DNA of 46,261 nucleotides, taken from the NCBI GenBank assembly GCA_017527065.1, contig JAFXQO010000006.1, forward strand, positions 1 through 46,261. The letters are read 5' to 3'. The position numbers and the translations under genes are program-made. A model generated the notes under the pieces. The model made no database searches and was not told where the DNA came from. It was given only the letters and a program-made list of their open reading frames with translations. This stretch comes from Clostridia bacterium (GTDB lineage: Bacteria; Bacillota; Clostridia; Christensenellales; Aristaeellaceae). Shown one piece after another: positions 24,978-32,942 of the stretch (positions are counted from its first letter, which is position 1; every line of letters begins with the position of its first letter).

Positions 24978-26815
24978 ACGCACGCCCCCTCGTATCGCTT
25001 CACGCCGCAGCCCACGCAGCCCTTGCGGCAGTCGTGGGTCAACTCGCCGCGCTGCGCCTTGGCCCATTCGCACAGCAGGAATTCCTTTGAAACGCCCGCG
25101 TCCAGATGATCCCAGGGCAGGCGTTCGTCCAGGGCCTTTGCCCGCGTGGCGTAGAAGTCGGGGTCGACGCCTGTCTCTTCAAACGCTTTCAGCCAGAGGT
25201 CGAAGCGGAACTGATCGTTCCAACCGTCGAAGCGGCACCCCAGCCGGTAGGCGCGTTCCAGTACGTCGCCCATGCGCCGGTCCCCCAGCGCGAACGTGGC
25301 CTCGAGAAAACTCAGATCGGGCGCGTGATACTTGAAATCAACGCCCTTGAGCCTGGAAATGGCCTGACGGATCATCTGCTGGCGGCGGATCACGTCCTCC
25401 GCTCCGAGCTGGCCGCACCACTGGAACGGCGTGAAGGGCTTCGGCACGAACACCGACGCGCTGACCGTGACGCGGAAGCCCGGCGCGCGCTGCGTCTTCG
25501 GAACGGAGAAATACACCGCGCGCACCTTCTCGGCCAAATCCACGATTCCCATGGCGTCCTCGTCGGTCTCGGTGGGCAGGCCCAGCATGAAATACAGCTT
25601 GACGGAGGACCAGCCCTGCTCGAAGGCGTCGCGCACGGAGCGCATGAGGTCTTCCTCCGTAACGCCCTTGTTGATCACATCGCGCAGGCGCTGCGTGCCC
25701 GCTTCGGGCGCGAGGGTCAGGCCGGTCTTTTTCACCTTCTGCGTTTCCTTGAGCGTGTCGGCCAGAAAATTGTCGATGCGCTGCGATGGCAGGGATATTG
25801 CCACGCGCTTTTCGTAGAAGCGCTGAACCATCTCCCGCGCCAGGTCCGGCAGGCAGGAATAGTCGCCGCTGGAAAGGCTCATGAGGGAGATTTCGTCGTA
25901 TCCTGTGGCGTTCACAAGGCGCTCGGCCAATTCCAGCAGGCGCTCCATCGAGCGCTCTCGCACGGGCCGGTAGATCATACCGGCCTGGCAGAAGCGGCAG
26001 CCGCGGGTGCAGCCGCGGAAAATCTCCAGCATGATGCGGTTGTGAACCACCTCGCCGTAGGGCACGATCAGGCGCTCGGGATAGTCCGCGGCGGTCAGGT
26101 CGTTGACCAGCGCCTTCATGACCAGCGCGGGCGCGCCGGTGCCGGGCTTGGGGACGACGGAGCGGATGGTACCGTCGTCGTTGTAGGAAACGTCGTAGAA
26201 CGAGGGCACGTAGACGCCCTGGATGCCGACGATCATTTTGAGGAAATCCCCGCGCGGGCGGCCGCTGGCCTTCCAGGCCTTGTATACGTCGATATACTGA
26301 TGCGTCGAGACCTCGCCGTCGCCCAGCACGAAGAAATCGACAAAGGGCGCCAGGGGCTCCGGATTGTAGGCGCAGGGCCCGCCGCACACGACGAACGGCC
26401 CCTCTTCCCTGTCGGCGGCGCGCAGGGGCAGGCCCGCCAGATCAAGGGCGGAGAGGATGTTGGTGTAGCTCATCTCGTATTGAAGCGTGATGCCCAGTAG
26501 GTCAAACTCGCGCACCGGCGTGCGGGATTCCAGCGTGAACAGCGGGATATCGTTTTCCCGCATCTTCTGTTCCATATCGACCCAGGGCGAGAACACGCGC
26601 TCACACCAGGCGTCCTCGCGCTTGTTGATGGTATGGTAGAGGATTTTCATGCCCAGATGCGACATGCCCACCTCGTAGGTATCGGGAAAGAGAAACGCAT
26701 ATCGAACGGAGACGTCCTCCGGTTTTTTCATGATGGAGCCGAATTCGCCGCCCACGTAGCGCACGGGCTTTTCAACCTGCATCATCAGCGAATCGATTTT
26801 ATCGGAAAGCGTCAA
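24974..26815 (-). CDS. TIGR03960 family B12-binding-type radical SAM protein
   Basis: A 613-residue radical SAM enzyme of unknown substrate. The N-terminal ~200 residues have the cobalamin-binding-like fold (VGMSHLGMKILYHTIN, VCGGPCAYNPEPLAPF). The radical SAM domain has CTRGCRFCQAG near residues 268-278 and later LTLAPEAGTQRLRDVINKG. A C-terminal Cys set (CRKGCVGCGVKRY) may hold another cluster. The start is a TTG at 26815, because AGGGGGA lies eight bases before it; the next ATG would be at 26785. It heads the minus-strand run that continues through mutS-mutL and miaA, and its partner is the DUF2344 gene. Confidence 0.92.
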   Translation of the reverse strand: MTLSDKIDSLMMQVEKPVRYVGGEFGSIMKKPEDVSVRYAFLFPDTYEVGMSHLGMKILYHTINKREDAWCERVFSPWVDMEQKMRENDIPLFTLESRTPVREFDLLGITLQYEMSYTNILSALDLAGLPLRAADREEGPFVVCGGPCAYNPEPLAPFVDFFVLGDGEVSTHQYIDVYKAWKASGRPRGDFLKMIVGIQGVYVPSFYDVSYNDDGTIRSVVPKPGTGAPALVMKALVNDLTAADYPERLIVPYGEVVHNRIMLEIFRGCTRGCRFCQAGMIYRPVRERSMERLLELAERLVNATGYDEISLMSLSSGDYSCLPDLAREMVQRFYEKRVAISLPSQRIDNFLADTLKETQKVKKTGLTLAPEAGTQRLRDVINKGVTEEDLMRSVRDAFEQGWSSVKLYFMLGLPTETDEDAMGIVDLAEKVRAVYFSVPKTQRAPGFRVTVSASVFVPKPFTPFQWCGQLGAEDVIRRQQMIRQAISRLKGVDFKYHAPDLSFLEATFALGDRRMGDVLERAYRLGCRFDGWNDQFRFDLWLKAFEETGVDPDFYATRAKALDERLPWDHLDAGVSKEFLLCEWAKAQRGELTHDCRKGCVGCGVKRYEGACV

Positions 26816-26851
26816 GATGCTTTTCCCCCTTAGACATAATCATACAACGAT

Positions 26852-26880
26852 ACTTTAGCACGAAGCATGCGCCCGGTCAA
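26852..26880 (-). promoter_or_regulatory. Possible promoter of the radical SAM-mutSL-miaA run
   Basis: Minus strand TTGACC (26880-26875), 17 bp, TAAAGT (26857-26852). The -10 matches only 4 of 6; a TATGAT further down lacks a partner. Confidence 0.4.
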
Positions 26881-26933
26881 CCGGTAATGAGTAAAAAATC
26901 ACATTGAAAAAGATGAAGGAAAAGCCCATCCCC

Positions 26934-26962
26934 TTGAAAAACGGAAGCGCGTTTATTATAAT
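26934..26962 (+). promoter_or_regulatory. recD2 promoter
   Basis: TTGAAA (26934-26939), 17 bp, TATAAT (26957-26962), 38 bp before the recD2 start. Confidence 0.88.
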
Positions 26963-26999
26963 AGACTATGATAAAGAAACGACATGGCGGAGGAAAAGC

Positions 27000-29195
27000 A
27001 TGCCGATTTTTGAGTGTGTGATTGAGGAAATCACATTTCGCAACGAGACAAACGGATGGACGGTGGCGCAGGTCAGGCTCGATCGGGAGCGGCTGGCCGC
27101 CGTGGGCGTCATGCCGTTTGTCGGCGCGGGCGAGCACGTGCGCCTGACCGGCGAGTGGACGGAGCATCCGGAGTATGGGCGGCAGATCAAGGTCTCCCAA
27201 TGCGAATCCATCCGCCCGGCGACCAAATCCGGCATGGAAAAATACCTCGCTTCCGGGCTCATCAAGGGCGTCGGCCCTTCCACGGCACGGCTGATCATCC
27301 AGCATTTCGGCGTGCATGCGCTGGACATTCTGGAGAGCGAACCCGAGCGGCTGATCGAGATCCCCGGCATCGGGCCCAAGCGCGTGGCCATGATCGCGGA
27401 GTCGTTTAAGGAGCAGATGGAGATGCGCAACACCATGATGTTCCTGCAGCAGTACGACATCTCCCCCGCCCTCTCCATGAAGATCTACCGCCGCTTCGGC
27501 GATCGCACGCAGGAGATCCTCAAGAGCAATCCCTACCGCCTGGTGGACGACGTGCCCGGCGTCGGCTTCAAGACCGCCGACCGCATCGCCCTCTCCATCG
27601 GCATCGCGCCGGAGGCGCCGGAGCGGCTCGCCAGCGGTCTCAGGTACGCGCTGGGGAACGCCGCCACGGTTTCGGGCCACGTCTATCTGCCTCGCGAGGC
27701 GCTCATCTGGCAGGCAAAGCAGCTCCTCGGCGCGGATGAAGACCTCCTGGACGACGCCCTTCGGACGCTGCTTATCAACCGCAGCCTTGTGAGCGTGCCC
27801 ATCGACGAGGTTGACGCGATCTATCTGCCCGCGATGTACGAGGCGGAAATCGACGTCGCACGGCGCATGGCCGAACTCATCCGCGCGGCGCAGGGCGAAG
27901 TGTTCGACGGCGTGGAGAGCGCCATAGACGAATATGAGCGGGAGGAAGGCGTGACGCTCTGCCTTGAGCAGCGCGAGGGCGTGACGGAGGCCGTGACGGG
28001 CGGCGTCACGATCATCACCGGCGGGCCGGGTACCGGCAAGACGACGGGAATCAAGTGCGTGATCCGCCTGATGGCGCGCCAGGGCGAAGTCCTTCTGACC
28101 GCGCCGACAGGCCGGGCGGCCAAGCGCATGAGCGAGGCCACAGGCTGTCCCGCCAAGACGATCCATCGCCTGCTGGAGTTCAGCGGCGAGGAAGGCCGGT
28201 TCGCCCGCAACGAGGACAACCAGCTCAAGGCGAAGATGGTCATCGTGGACGAAATGTCCATGGTGGATCTTTTCCTCATGCGAAGCCTTTTAAAGGCGCT
28301 GAAGCCCGGCACCCGATTGGTCATGGTGGGCGACGCGGACCAGCTTCCCTCCGTGGGCGCGGGAAACGTGCTGGGCGATCTGATCGACAGCGGCGTCGCG
28401 CCGGTGGTCCGGCTGACGCAGATCTTCCGCCAGGCGGGCGAAAGCATGATCATCCGTAACGCCCACCGCATCAATCACGGCGAGATGCCCATCATGAACG
28501 GCAAGGGCAGCGATTTCTTCATTGAGCGCCGCGATACCCTCCCGGCCGCCGCGGATTCGATGATTCAGCTTGTGTCCCGCCGTCTGCCGGAGTACATGGG
28601 CTTCGACCCCCTGCGCGACATCCAGGTGCTCTCGCCCACGAAGAAAGGAGATATCGGCGTTCAATCGCTCAACCGTCTGCTCCAGGACGTGCTCAATCCC
28701 GCGCAGCGCGGCAAGAACGAGCGCGTGCGCGGCGAAACGCGCTTCCGCGTCGGCGACAAGGTGATGCAGGTGCGCAACAACTACCAGCTTGAATGGATCC
28801 GCGAGGGCGAGAAGGGCGTCGGCGTCTTCAACGGCGATATGGGCTTCATCACGGGCATCGATCCGGAGGAGCATCTCGTCGAGATGACCTTCGACGACGA
28901 GCGCGAAGCCGAATACGACGACGAAATCCTCGAGGAGCTGGAGCTGGCCTACTGCGTTTCGGTCCATAAGAGCCAGGGCAGCGAATTCCCCGCCGTGGTC
29001 ATGCCCGTGTGGAACTGGCCCCCGCTGCTCATGACGCGCAATCTTTTTTACACGGCCGTCACACGGGCCAAGAAGCTGGTGGTGCTGGTGGGCCGGGAGA
29101 GCTGCGTGGCGCGCATGGTCTCGAACAACCAGATCATCAGGCGCTACAGCGCGCTGAGCCGCCGCCTGATCGAAGCGAAGGAACTGATCCAATGA
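27000..29195 (+). CDS. recD2: RecD2-type ATP-dependent DNA helicase
   Basis: A 731-residue 5'-3' superfamily 1B helicase. The N-terminal OB-like segment and helix-hairpin-helix repeats (GIGPKRVAMIAE, VPGVGFKTADRIA) are RecD2 features absent from RecBCD RecD. The motor has Walker A GGPGTGKTTG near residue 341, Walker B VDEMSMVDL, and the C-terminal VHKSQGSEFPAVV motif. ATG 27000 follows GGAGG; upstream in-frame starts overlap the promoter. It works in replication-fork and mismatch/DNA-damage repair. The gene ends in an ATGA overlap with comFC, so the two are translationally coupled. Confidence 0.95.
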   Translation: MPIFECVIEEITFRNETNGWTVAQVRLDRERLAAVGVMPFVGAGEHVRLTGEWTEHPEYGRQIKVSQCESIRPATKSGMEKYLASGLIKGVGPSTARLIIQHFGVHALDILESEPERLIEIPGIGPKRVAMIAESFKEQMEMRNTMMFLQQYDISPALSMKIYRRFGDRTQEILKSNPYRLVDDVPGVGFKTADRIALSIGIAPEAPERLASGLRYALGNAATVSGHVYLPREALIWQAKQLLGADEDLLDDALRTLLINRSLVSVPIDEVDAIYLPAMYEAEIDVARRMAELIRAAQGEVFDGVESAIDEYEREEGVTLCLEQREGVTEAVTGGVTIITGGPGTGKTTGIKCVIRLMARQGEVLLTAPTGRAAKRMSEATGCPAKTIHRLLEFSGEEGRFARNEDNQLKAKMVIVDEMSMVDLFLMRSLLKALKPGTRLVMVGDADQLPSVGAGNVLGDLIDSGVAPVVRLTQIFRQAGESMIIRNAHRINHGEMPIMNGKGSDFFIERRDTLPAAADSMIQLVSRRLPEYMGFDPLRDIQVLSPTKKGDIGVQSLNRLLQDVLNPAQRGKNERVRGETRFRVGDKVMQVRNNYQLEWIREGEKGVGVFNGDMGFITGIDPEEHLVEMTFDDEREAEYDDEILEELELAYCVSVHKSQGSEFPAVVMPVWNWPPLLMTRNLFYTAVTRAKKLVVLVGRESCVARMVSNNQIIRRYSALSRRLIEAKELIQ

Positions 29196-29917
29196 TGCGG
29201 CGGTTTCTTGAACGCGCGGGAGAGTTCCTCTTCCCCACCCGCGCCGTGTGCCTCGGCTGCGGCGATCCCTCCGGCCTGGAGGCGGACTGGCTGTGCGACC
29301 GCTGCCGGGCAAAACTGAAACCGGGCGTTCACGCGGTCTCCTCCGTCGAATGGACGGAGGACGGCGTCTCCCAGGCATGGTTCGCGCTGTATTATGAAAA
29401 CCCCGCCGCGCCGCTCATCCGCCAGTTCAAGTATAACGGCGTCTACCGGCTGGCCCTCTTCTTCCTCGACTGTATGCGGCCCTTGATCCCCGTCCTCCGC
29501 GCGGAGCGGTTCGACTGCGTCGCGCCGGTTCCTCTGCACAGGAAGCGGCTGCGCGAACGGGGCTTCAACCAGGCGGAGCTGATCGCGTCGCTCATCGCCC
29601 GGGAGTTGGGTATTCCCCTATCGACCGCCGTGAAGAGAACGCGGAATACACGCAGGCAGGCGAAGCTCCCGCCCGGCGAACGAAGGCGGAACGTGGTCGG
29701 CGCATTCCTGTGCGAACGGCCCTTTGACGGCCTTCGCGTGCTGCTCGTCGACGACGTGTTCACGACCGGCTCAACCGCCAACAACTGCGCGGCGGCCATC
29801 CGCGACGCCGGGGCCGCGGACGTTCAGGCGCTGACCATTGCGGCGTCGCGCCGCTACAGGCGCCAAAATGGTGCGGTTTACCGAAAAAAGCCTGCGCCAG
29901 AGCCGCCAAAATCGTAA
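29192..29917 (+). CDS. comFC: ComF family protein (phosphoribosyltransferase-like)
   Basis: A 241-residue ComFC-type protein. An N-terminal zinc finger (CLGCGDPSGLEADWLCDRC) precedes a PRTase domain with APVPLHRKRLRERGFNQAEL and the PRPP loop LLVDDVFTTGST. In competent bacteria it helps bring single-stranded DNA into the cell, and it is widely kept in non-competent Clostridia. The start overlaps the recD2 stop (ATGA). In many Bacillota comFC is followed by the hibernation factor gene hpf/raiA; here a structured ncRNA and a zinc-ribbon gene follow instead. Confidence 0.94.
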   Translation: MMRRFLERAGEFLFPTRAVCLGCGDPSGLEADWLCDRCRAKLKPGVHAVSSVEWTEDGVSQAWFALYYENPAAPLIRQFKYNGVYRLALFFLDCMRPLIPVLRAERFDCVAPVPLHRKRLRERGFNQAELIASLIARELGIPLSTAVKRTRNTRRQAKLPPGERRRNVVGAFLCERPFDGLRVLLVDDVFTTGSTANNCAAAIRDAGAADVQALTIAASRRYRRQNGAVYRKKPAPEPPKS

Positions 29918-29935
29918 AACAGGGGTAAATATTGC

Positions 29936-29964
29936 TTGCTTTTTTCAAAATAACGATGTATAAT
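29936..29964 (+). promoter_or_regulatory. Promoter of the structured ncRNA
   Basis: TTGCTT (29936-29941), 17 bp, TATAAT (29959-29964). Transcription would start at about 29970, exactly at the closing stem of the RNA. Confidence 0.85.
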
Positions 29965-29970
29965 AAAAAA

Positions 29971-30190
29971 GGTTGTTGGATCAGGTCTGTGGTTGAAAGT
30001 CGATGCCAGTCGCAGGCGAAACGATCCACGTAAGCAGGGCAAAGCCCCTGTGAGCATGGTGCGGCTTAGGAGTAAGTCCGGCCAGTCTAGCGCTGAGAGG
30101 GTCAGTAGTGGGAGGGCAGACGCCCCATGAGCGAACGCCCCGGCCGGCGAGTGTGGGGTCAAAGACCAGGTCAGCTGAGCGCCAACAACC
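29971..30190 (+). ncRNA. Structured non-coding RNA, candidate raiA-motif RNA
   Basis: A 220-nt non-coding stretch bounded by a perfect 9-bp terminal stem, GGTTGTTGG (29971-29979) and CCAACAACC (30182-30190), with a promoter placed to start it at the first base of the stem. Inside are further GC-rich pairing blocks (for example GGGCAAAGCCC near 30038, GGGGTCAAAGACC near 30155) and purine-rich internal loops (CGAAACG, GGAGTAAGTCC). The size, the absence of a reading frame and the location directly downstream of comFC fit the raiA motif RNA of Bacillota and Actinobacteria, which I recall lying near comFC and raiA. I judged the family by context and shape, not by alignment. No T-rich terminator follows, so it may be read through into the zinc-ribbon gene. 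Confidence 0.6.
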
Positions 30191-30226
30191 AAACTACTAT
30201 TTCATATTTGGCAGGGGGAAATTCCA

Positions 30227-30508
30227 ATGTACGAAGACAAGACGCTGGTTTGCAAGGATTGTGGCGCCGAGTTCGTGTTCACCGCCGGTGAGCAGGCTTT
30301 CTACGCTGAGAAGGGATTCCAGAACGAGCCCACACGCTGCAAGAAGTGCCGCGATGCCCGCAAGGCCAGCCGCGCCAACGGCGACGCCCCGCGCGAGATG
30401 TTTGAGACCGTCTGCGCCGAATGTGGCAAGCCCACCCGCGTTCCCTTCATTCCGAAGGATGATCGTCCGATCTACTGCAGCGAGTGCTTCGCCGCGCGCC
30501 GTCGTTAA
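30227..30508 (+). CDS. Zinc-ribbon domain protein with CXXC-CXXC C-terminal motif
   Basis: A 93-residue basic protein with two zinc ribbons. The first is CKDCGAEFVFTAGEQAFYAE ending in RCKKCRDAR (zf-trcl-like). The second is CAECGKPTRVPFIPKDDRPI ending in YCSECF, the CXXC..CXXC pattern of TIGR04272. ATG 30227 has AGGGGGA upstream. Its 5' region is the structured RNA, and a clear terminator follows. Codon use is biased (AAG, CGC, GTT, CCC) as in abundant proteins, suggesting strong expression. The family is common in Clostridia; its function is unknown, perhaps nucleic-acid or ribosome binding. Confidence 0.88.
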   Translation: MYEDKTLVCKDCGAEFVFTAGEQAFYAEKGFQNEPTRCKKCRDARKASRANGDAPREMFETVCAECGKPTRVPFIPKDDRPIYCSECFAARRR

Positions 30509-30569
30509 TATAACCGCCCAACCAACAAATCAGCAGGCTGGCCCGGAAGGGCTTCGCCGCTCAGCATGA

Positions 30570-30597
30570 GGCCGCCGTAGGGCGGTCTTTTGCTTTT
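30570..30597 (+). terminator. Terminator of the zinc-ribbon transcript
   Basis: GGCCGCC (30570-30576) pairs with GGCGGTC (30581-30587, one G-T pair), followed by TTTTGCTTTT. Confidence 0.85.
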
Positions 30598-30708
30598 CCT
30601 GAAAGCCCAGGAGCCGGCCGCGCATCGCAGCCGGCCCCTTCTTCGTATCGCGGGAAGGAAGCATGGATTCGCCCATGTATGCGCCCCGGAAAGCCGGGAC
30701 GCTTCGAT

Positions 30709-30885
30709 TCATTCGCCGCCGACGCGACGGTTGCAGGCGCGGCACATCCAGAGGAAAGCCGATCCGGAGAGCAGGGCCGCCAGCGCGCCGGGAAGGCTCG
30801 CCTCCCCCATCACATCGATAAACCCCGCGAGCGCCAGCCCGGCGACGCCGATCAGAACCAGAACAACACCGATGATGCGAATCAT
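30709..30885 (-). CDS. Small two-pass membrane protein, unknown function
   Basis: 58 residues: a hydrophobic hairpin (MIRIIGVVLVLIGVAGLALA, then a second segment around LPGALAALLSGSAFLWM) and a basic Cys-containing tail (CRACNRRVGGE). ATG 30885 follows AAGGAAG at good spacing. No family is recognised. The convincing membrane pattern and ribosome binding site support it as real, but it is short. Confidence 0.5.
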   Translation of the reverse strand: MIRIIGVVLVLIGVAGLALAGFIDVMGEASLPGALAALLSGSAFLWMCRACNRRVGGE

Positions 30886-30972
30886 GCTCACACTTCCTTC
30901 TTCCTTATGCTGCCGCCCTTGCGGTGCGGCTCACTGTCATCATATGTTTCTTGGCCGGATGTGTGCCGCTTC

Positions 30973-32046
30973 TCATTCGACAGAGCGGAACGTGACCCAG
31001 TAGCCTGCGTCCGGGCCGCCCCGCCATTCGTAGCCTTCCAATCCGGCCGGCGGCTCGGCCGCATATTGGCCCCGGACGCCGTAGAGCACGCGGGTCGGCC
31101 GCCCGTCCACCGGGTTTACGCCGATCACGCAGTTTTCCGCGCCCGGCAAGGCGAGCGGCGCTTCGATCAGCGTAAAGCCTTCTTCCTCGAAGGGCGTGGC
31201 GGCGCGCTGTTTTTCAAAGAGCGCGCGCAGCGGCTCGATGGCGGCGGGCCAGGGACGCGTCATGTCGATGCCAAGCAGCTCCCCCGCCGTTCGCGGCGCT
31301 TCAGGCGCAGGCTGGGCCGGCGCGTCAAATTCATCCGGCGCGGCTTCCATCTGCGGCTCCTCGGACGGGGCCGGCGCAGGCTGGTCGAACTCGTCCGGCG
31401 CCCCGTCTTGTTCGGACTGCGTGTCGTTCGCTTCCCCTGCGCCTTCCGATTCCGGTTCGGCTGCCGCTTCCGGAACAGCTTCCCTGTCCGCTTTTTCCTC
31501 CGCCTCTGACGCCGCGTTGACGTCGGCTTCCCTTGCCTCGTTTACGGATATTGCGGGAATGGGCGGCGCGGGGGTTTGGGGCTCCGCCATCGTCGGCGCG
31601 ATCGATTCTTCGCGCGGCGCGCTGCCGGCGCGGCTGGCGGCAACCGCCTGGCAGGCGGCCTGCTTCACCTGCTGCCAGTCGGTCAGCACCGTGCCATTGA
31701 GATAACCCGCGAGAAGCAGCTCGCACACATCCTCCTTCACGGACGCCACCGCCACAAGCGCGTAGCCTTCCAGCGCGCGGCCGCAAATGTTGCGCGGATC
31801 GAACCGGCACACCGCGCCGCACTGGCCGTAGCGCGGCTGGCCCAGCCGGTCCAGCAGGCAGGCGCGCCACAGGCCGCTCTGCTCGTACAGGAGCAGGGCG
31901 TAGAGCGCCTCGTCCTGCCCCGCCCCGTTGACGGTAAACTGCATGCTTCCCATGAGCGTCCTGCGTTCGAGCCGGACATAGCCGGATACGCCCTGCCTGA
32001 GGCTGCGCAGCATGATCAGCGCGCGCCGATAATCGTTTCTGAGCAT
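30973..32046 (-). CDS. Hypothetical protein with acidic Ala/Pro/Glu-rich linker
   Basis: 357 residues that I cannot assign. Residues 1-~130 form a globular domain (VSGYVRLERRTLMGSMQFTV, GRALEGYALVAV). Residues ~145-265 are a low-complexity Ala/Glu/Pro linker with a short repeated block (APDEFDQPAPAP, APDEFDAPAQPAP). A conserved-looking C-terminal domain (~265-357) ends GLEGYEWRGGPDAGYWVTFR. No signal peptide is present, so it is probably cytoplasmic. The start ATG 32046 has an ideal GGAGGAGG, but this lies inside the stem of a strong hairpin (32047-32095), so translation from read-through RNA should be poor. Confidence 0.75.
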   Translation of the reverse strand: MLRNDYRRALIMLRSLRQGVSGYVRLERRTLMGSMQFTVNGAGQDEALYALLLYEQSGLWRACLLDRLGQPRYGQCGAVCRFDPRNICGRALEGYALVAVASVKEDVCELLLAGYLNGTVLTDWQQVKQAACQAVAASRAGSAPREESIAPTMAEPQTPAPPIPAISVNEAREADVNAASEAEEKADREAVPEAAAEPESEGAGEANDTQSEQDGAPDEFDQPAPAPSEEPQMEAAPDEFDAPAQPAPEAPRTAGELLGIDMTRPWPAAIEPLRALFEKQRAATPFEEEGFTLIEAPLALPGAENCVIGVNPVDGRPTRVLYGVRGQYAAEPPAGLEGYEWRGGPDAGYWVTFRSVE

Positions 32047-32095
32047 AAAAAACCTCCTCCCGTTCACAAGACGATATGAACGGAGGAGGTTTTTT
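32047..32095 (-). terminator. Bidirectional terminator hairpin containing the next gene's ribosome binding site
   Basis: Near-perfect palindrome. Arms are 32047-32066 (A6-CCTCCTC-C-CGTTCA) and 32077-32095 (TGAACG-GAGGAGG-T6), with one bulged base and a 10-nt loop. It ends the rluA transcript on the minus strand. The minus-strand 3' arm GGGAGGAGG is also the ribosome binding site of the gene starting at 32046. Confidence 0.85.
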
Positions 32096-32102
32096 ATGAA
32101 TG

Positions 32103-32942
32103 TCAGACGCCGTAGTCGCCGAAACGGGGTTGGCTCTCGAAGACGTGGTCTCCGAAAGCGACGCGGACGCACCACAGCGCGGGTTGCGCGGCTTTCCAGC
32201 GCCTGTTCGCCGCGCGATCTCCGTATTTGTCGTCACCCAGGAGCGGCAGGCCGACGTGGCTCAGGTGCGCCCGGATCTGATGCGTCCGTCCTGTGATCAG
32301 GTTTACTTCCAGCCGCGCCAGGCCGTTGGCCCGGTTCAGGACGCGGTAGCGCGTCTCAATAGGCAGCGCCCGCGGCGCCGGTTGGTCGATCACCCGCACT
32401 CGCGCCGCGCCGGCGTCCTTTTCGAGCCAGGCCGTGAGCCGGGCCGAATCCCGGGCGGGCTCGCCGACGACAAGGCACTGATACAGCTTCGTCAGCGCGT
32501 GGGTCTCGAAGACTGACCGCATTCTCGCCTCGGCCCCGGCGGTTTTCGCCGCGATCAACACGCCGCCGGTGCCCGTGTCCAGCCGGTGGCACAGCCGGGC
32601 GTCCGGGCAGACGGCGCGCAGCCTGGCCAGCATGGTATCCGCGCCGACGCCCCGGCTGTCCGAATCAACCGGAACGCCCGCCGGTTTGTCGACGACGAGC
32701 AGATCGCCGTCTTCGTAGATCACGTCCGGCAGCGCCGAAAGAAAACGCGCGTCGACGTAAAGCGTCAGCGTGTCGCCGCCGCGAACGACGGCATCGCCCG
32801 ACGACCTGACGCCGTTGACGCGCACGTCCTTCTTTTTCAGCGTATCCCGCAAAAGCCAGCCGGGCATGGCCGGAAACGCGCGGGCGAGATACTGCCTGAG
32901 GGGCGTCGGCGCGATGCCCTCGTGCACGATGTGCGTGTTCAT
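32103..32942 (-). CDS. RluA family RNA pseudouridine synthase
   Basis: A 279-residue enzyme that isomerises uridine to pseudouridine in rRNA or tRNA. An N-terminal S4-like RNA-binding domain (~12-65, LLRDTLKKKDVRVNG) precedes the catalytic domain. The catalytic Asp122 is in CHRLDTGTGG, with LLVVDKPAGVPV before it and GRTHQIRAHLSHVGLPLLGD after it. The target site (RluC, RluD or other) cannot be read from the sequence. Its start ATG overlaps the stop of the SGNH hydrolase gene (ATGA). Confidence 0.94.
   Translation of the reverse strand: MNTHIVHEGIAPTPLRQYLARAFPAMPGWLLRDTLKKKDVRVNGVRSSGDAVVRGGDTLTLYVDARFLSALPDVIYEDGDLLVVDKPAGVPVDSDSRGVGADTMLARLRAVCPDARLCHRLDTGTGGVLIAAKTAGAEARMRSVFETHALTKLYQCLVVGEPARDSARLTAWLEKDAGAARVRVIDQPAPRALPIETRYRVLNRANGLARLEVNLITGRTHQIRAHLSHVGLPLLGDDKYGDRAANRRWKAAQPALWCVRVAFGDHVFESQPRFGDYGV

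Noticed and set aside
29971-30190. Cobalamin riboswitch, 6S RNA, SRP RNA or RNase P RNA
   Set aside because: The hallmark segments of these RNAs (for example the B12 box, the SRP GGAA-type tip, RNase P conserved cores) are not seen, and the size or neighbouring gene does not fit.
32096-32296. Plus-strand frame starting right after GGAGGAGG-T6
   Set aside because: The ribosome binding site is only the mirror half of the palindromic terminator; the product is Arg-rich nonsense antisense to rluA.
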